Source of the DNA: Sipunculus nudus
Taxonomy: Eukaryota; Annelida; Sipuncula; Golfingiida; Sipunculidae
Direction: 5' to 3'
Assembly: GCA_026874595.1 (NCBI GenBank)
Contig: CM049321.1
Coordinates: 8,304,979-8,368,978, forward strand
Length of the DNA: 64,000 nt
Part shown: in pieces, positions 61,205-64,000 of the stretch
Numbering within the stretch: the first letter of the stretch is position 1
How the letters are laid out: each line of letters starts with the position of its first letter
Position numbers and translations under genes: made by a program
Notes under the pieces: generated by a model
Seen by the model: only the letters and a program-made list of their open reading frames with translations
The model's database searches: none
Told to the model about the DNA's origin: nothing

Positions 61205-61440
61205 GTCCTAATGGAGACGGGGAACAAGACTACAGCCTCTTGCCTAAAGAAAGACCTCTCGAAAAAGGGTTCGGATAATACAGACAAAATATTAAGGGCA
61301 CACCTGACACGTTTAATATACTGGTTATCACGGGGCACTGGCCTGGATGACCGCTCTCTGAACCTGCATCATGTACTTATCATGAAACAGGGATGCCTAA
61401 AAAAAGTTTATTCAAAAGTCAACGTTATTTAGTCTTAGAT
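61205..61440 (+). repeat. Unnamed dispersed repeat, copy 1
   Basis: Shares with 63427-63640 the order gg-gaacaagactaca, then tcttg, gaccT-tc, ataca-a, actggttatca (acttgttatca) and a trailing tatc-c stretch. Divergence is substantial. A 73-codon open frame in this copy is not preserved in the other. Confidence 0.55.
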
Positions 61441-61835
61441 TTATCTTAGCAAGTTATAAATAAAAAAAGGTCCATTGTTTTTAAATGCATAATCAATGCA
61501 CGCTATCATTTGAGGGTAAAAAGTCAACGTCAAATTTGACACATATTTAAAACAGCAGGTGTTTATATAACAAATCAATTGTTTTACAAAAGTTCATAAT
61601 TATTACACTATATTACAGAATATATGTATACATATTTATATAGCTTGACATGGTCACTGCGCACCGTTTCGCCTTCCCTTGTAGTTATGATGGTGAATAT
61701 AGAACCGGCAGTACCGTAGTTACATTTAATCGATTCCAGGGAGTTTAGCACTGATATAACGCAAGCATATGAGACACACAGGAGAAATTTCCTGAACCAG
61801 GATGTGGGGTAGAACGATGACGCAATAGCGTCTTT
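61441..61835. other. Unique DNA, nothing recognised
   Basis: No features recognised. Confidence 0.35.
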
Positions 61836-62325
61836 GGCAACTCATAGTTCATGCTTTGTTTCCACTTTTGAAACCCCTTGCCCAAAGTTTTTTTCTTGTG
61901 GTTGGCCGGAATAATACGCCAAAGGCATCTTTTGCAAATCATGTTCCACGTTTTGTTATACTGGCAGTTGACCGGAATGATACCTAAATAGTATATTTTG
62001 CAACCCTCCCTCAAAGTTTTGTTTTTACTGATGTTTGGCTGAAATAATACCAAAATCCTATCTTTGCTACCCCTTGCTCCAAGTTTTGTTTTTACTTGTG
62101 ATTTACCGGAACGATACCAAAATACTATCCTTTGCAACCCTTTTGTCCAAGTTTTGTTTATACTTGTGGTTGGCCGAAATGATACGCCAAAAGTATCTTT
62201 GGAAACTCGTTCCGTTTTTTTTTGTCACTTGTGCTTGTCCGGAACGATTCCTTATCAGTATCTTTGGTAACTCAGGACTCATGTTTTGTTTTCACTTGTG
62301 GTTCTTCGGAATGCATGAAACCGCT
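61836..62325 (+). repeat. 67-bp tandem array, about seven units
   Basis: Units contain aagttttgtttttacttgtg, gttggccggaatgataccaa and aagtatctttgcaaccc. The ccgga marker lies at 61906, 61972, 62039, 62106, 62174, 62239 and 62306 (spacing 65-68). Because 67 is not a multiple of three, each unit shifts the reading frame. The 126- and 130-codon frames that cross it on opposite strands reflect low stop density in the unit rather than a gene. Confidence 0.92.
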
Positions 62326-63426
62326 CTGTCTCTCCATTACTTTTCCTATAGCACTGATAAGTACGGATATACTTTAATTATACCAGGATCATGTTTTCAA
62401 GAGCAATATAGCTAACATATTGCTTACGATTGACCGAAATGACATCAAGGTTTTATTCAAAAGAAACCAACGTTTTCTGACAAATCCAATACAAATAGTA
62501 CAGTATTAAGTTTGTAATGGAATTCTGCATGTGTGTGATAGGTTCGTAGTAATACTGGGTCGAAAGGATATTTGTATTTTTTTTTGCACAGGTAAAATGT
62601 TTCCGCTCTCCCAACTACCCTTCGTTGCAGCACGCCACTCAAATTTCCGTTTCATATGTGTTGCTGAATAAAAACTCCTTGCTTTTGTGACGTCATTCAT
62701 CCCGAACTCGTTCAAATACCCCCATTTCATATATGAGTGAAGAGGGTTTGGTCAGAATCCAGACTATAAGAACCTCCCAAACTGCTATAAAGACGTGTTG
62801 TCAACACGTTTTCGTTAATCCCACACCGTAGCCTTAATGACTTTGTTATTTTTTGCCATCTACGTAAAGATCAGTGGCATATTTTTATAAAATGTGCGCT
62901 GATCTCAAGTGACAAAACAGCTTTAGCACGCAGCTACTGAAGTCACTGCCTACATTTCTGTGCAGCAAAAAGATGCCTTTTTGTAACTTTAGTCAATATC
63001 AGATTTACATTTAATTTGTTCTTATGTAAAATTGCAACAGCGCTTTATGACACGACTTCTTAAATTTCAGTGAAGAAATTGTATTTATAAGGTAACATGT
63101 AATTTGATGCTATAAACAAAAGACGTTTCCATGGACATTTATTTAACATTTTTATACATATTTTTTACTTATCGACAAAGAATTCAATCATGTCCTAAAC
63201 CAACTTTGTTTCGCATAAACCAGCCCTGCGGAAATCCGTAATGGTACGTACCGTGTATATTGTTCACGACAAATCCTTGTGTGTCAATATCATCTCAATA
63301 GGGAATAACATACTGCGAAACTGAATTATTCTTCAATCCGCCAAATGAATGGAACCTCAGCTATAGATATATTGATGCTAATATCCAGATTCCGTAGATA
63401 AACAATGCTCCTCACAATAACCAAAC
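62326..63426. other. Unique DNA, nothing recognised
   Basis: No repeats or credible exons. Confidence 0.35.
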
Positions 63427-63640
63427 AATCTGAGGCCGGAGAACAAGACTACAGTGTCTTGTTTGTGAAGACGACCTTTGTCCGAGGTCTCGTAAAACAC
63501 AGAAGAAGCAATTCCGACATATTTACAATACACTTGTTATCAAGGTTCTCTAAGCGTTAAGACTATATCCACTTATTGGACTATAAAACAGTGCAAGTAA
63601 AACATCTGATTTAAAATTCCGAGTTTTATTTTTAATATAA
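63427..63640 (+). repeat. Unnamed dispersed repeat, copy 2
   Basis: Starts with ctgaggccggagaacaagac and ends after gactataaaacagtgc. It corresponds to 61205-61440 at an offset of roughly 2.2 kb in the same orientation. Confidence 0.55.
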
Positions 63641-63909
63641 TTTTATGTATATACAACAGTAAATTATTATATAACAAATAAAACATATAAATGTTGCAAA
63701 CACCCTGAAAAATAAACTTTTTAAAACTTGTTTTCTCGAGCGACTTGCCATTGACCTATGGACCATAACTTTCTTATGATACATCATAATTGCATAAATT
63801 TGGCATCAATAGAATATAAAGAACATAAGCGTTTTAATGACACATAACCTGGCCTGAAAAAAAATCACATGTGTAATTTTTTCGCCACCCCTTCCCCTTC
63901 ATTTTTCTT
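63641..63909. other. AT-rich unique DNA
   Basis: Nothing recognised. Confidence 0.35.
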
Positions 63910-64000
63910 TGTGAGTGACCCATGTGTCATGACGCTCAGCTGACACTGACTGAAAGGTGATGCATGTAATAATTGTTGATGTGATGATTTGGGGGAAATA
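63910..64000 (+). mobile_element. 5' end of a pearl-like element, copy 4, cut by the window edge
   Basis: gagtgacccatgtgtcatga followed by cgctcagctgac matches the 19801 5' end with one change inside the palindrome. The element continues to the right of the window. Confidence 0.75.

Noticed and set aside
61745-62415. 130- and 126-codon open frames as genes
   Set aside because: Both are read through the 67-bp tandem array on opposite strands, and their peptides are degenerate repeats.

Overview
This window looks like non-coding DNA from a marine mollusc, most probably a bivalve. It is AT-rich, has no long open reading frame on either strand (the longest is about 140 codons), has no bacterial-style gene spacing, and is dense in repeats. 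The organism call rests on repeat architecture: several elements have a palindromic 5' end, a core of tandem repeats, an ACGG-type microsatellite and a short 3' hairpin followed by an A-run. That is the layout described for bivalve pearl-type and Helentron-like non-autonomous elements. I cannot fix the genus. I found no protein-coding gene, rRNA, functional tRNA or CRISPR array that I can support. The window may be intergenic or lie in a very large intron.

Layout. 0-10 kb: an inverted fragment of a repeat module (1-262), a 45-bp minisatellite (about 1.06-2.19 kb), a 1.5-kb element with perfect 27-bp terminal inverted repeats (3.75-5.24 kb), a tRNA-derived SINE (6.5 kb) and a 17-bp minisatellite with 272-bp higher-order structure (8.56-10.04 kb). 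10-20 kb: mostly unique AT-rich DNA, one 2.4-kb pearl-like element (14.5-17.0 kb) and MITEs. 20-30 kb: a 5-kb pearl-like element (19.8-24.8 kb) containing a nearly perfect 1,655-bp tandem duplication, then a 301-bp repeat element (25.5-26.9 kb), then a truncated relative (28.5-29.6 kb) abutting a MITE. 30-44 kb: mostly unique, with MITEs, an 86-bp tandem array interrupted by an insertion, a SINE and microsatellites. 44-50 kb: a second pearl-like lineage with different ends (44.2-47.6 kb), and a hAT-type MITE with a perfect 8-bp target duplication. 50-64 kb: less repetitive and locally richer in CpG, with a 67-bp tandem array, two dispersed copies of an unnamed repeat, and one open frame with a good start context and a possible splice donor (58.6 kb). 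The start of another pearl-like element lies at the right edge.

The most interesting theme is modularity. The 12-bp palindrome GGTGGCGCCACC recurs in arrays whose other sequence differs, and the same internal module sits in elements that have two different sets of ends. Nothing here requires a new enzyme system: no transposase or helicase is encoded in the window, so all mobile elements appear non-autonomous.
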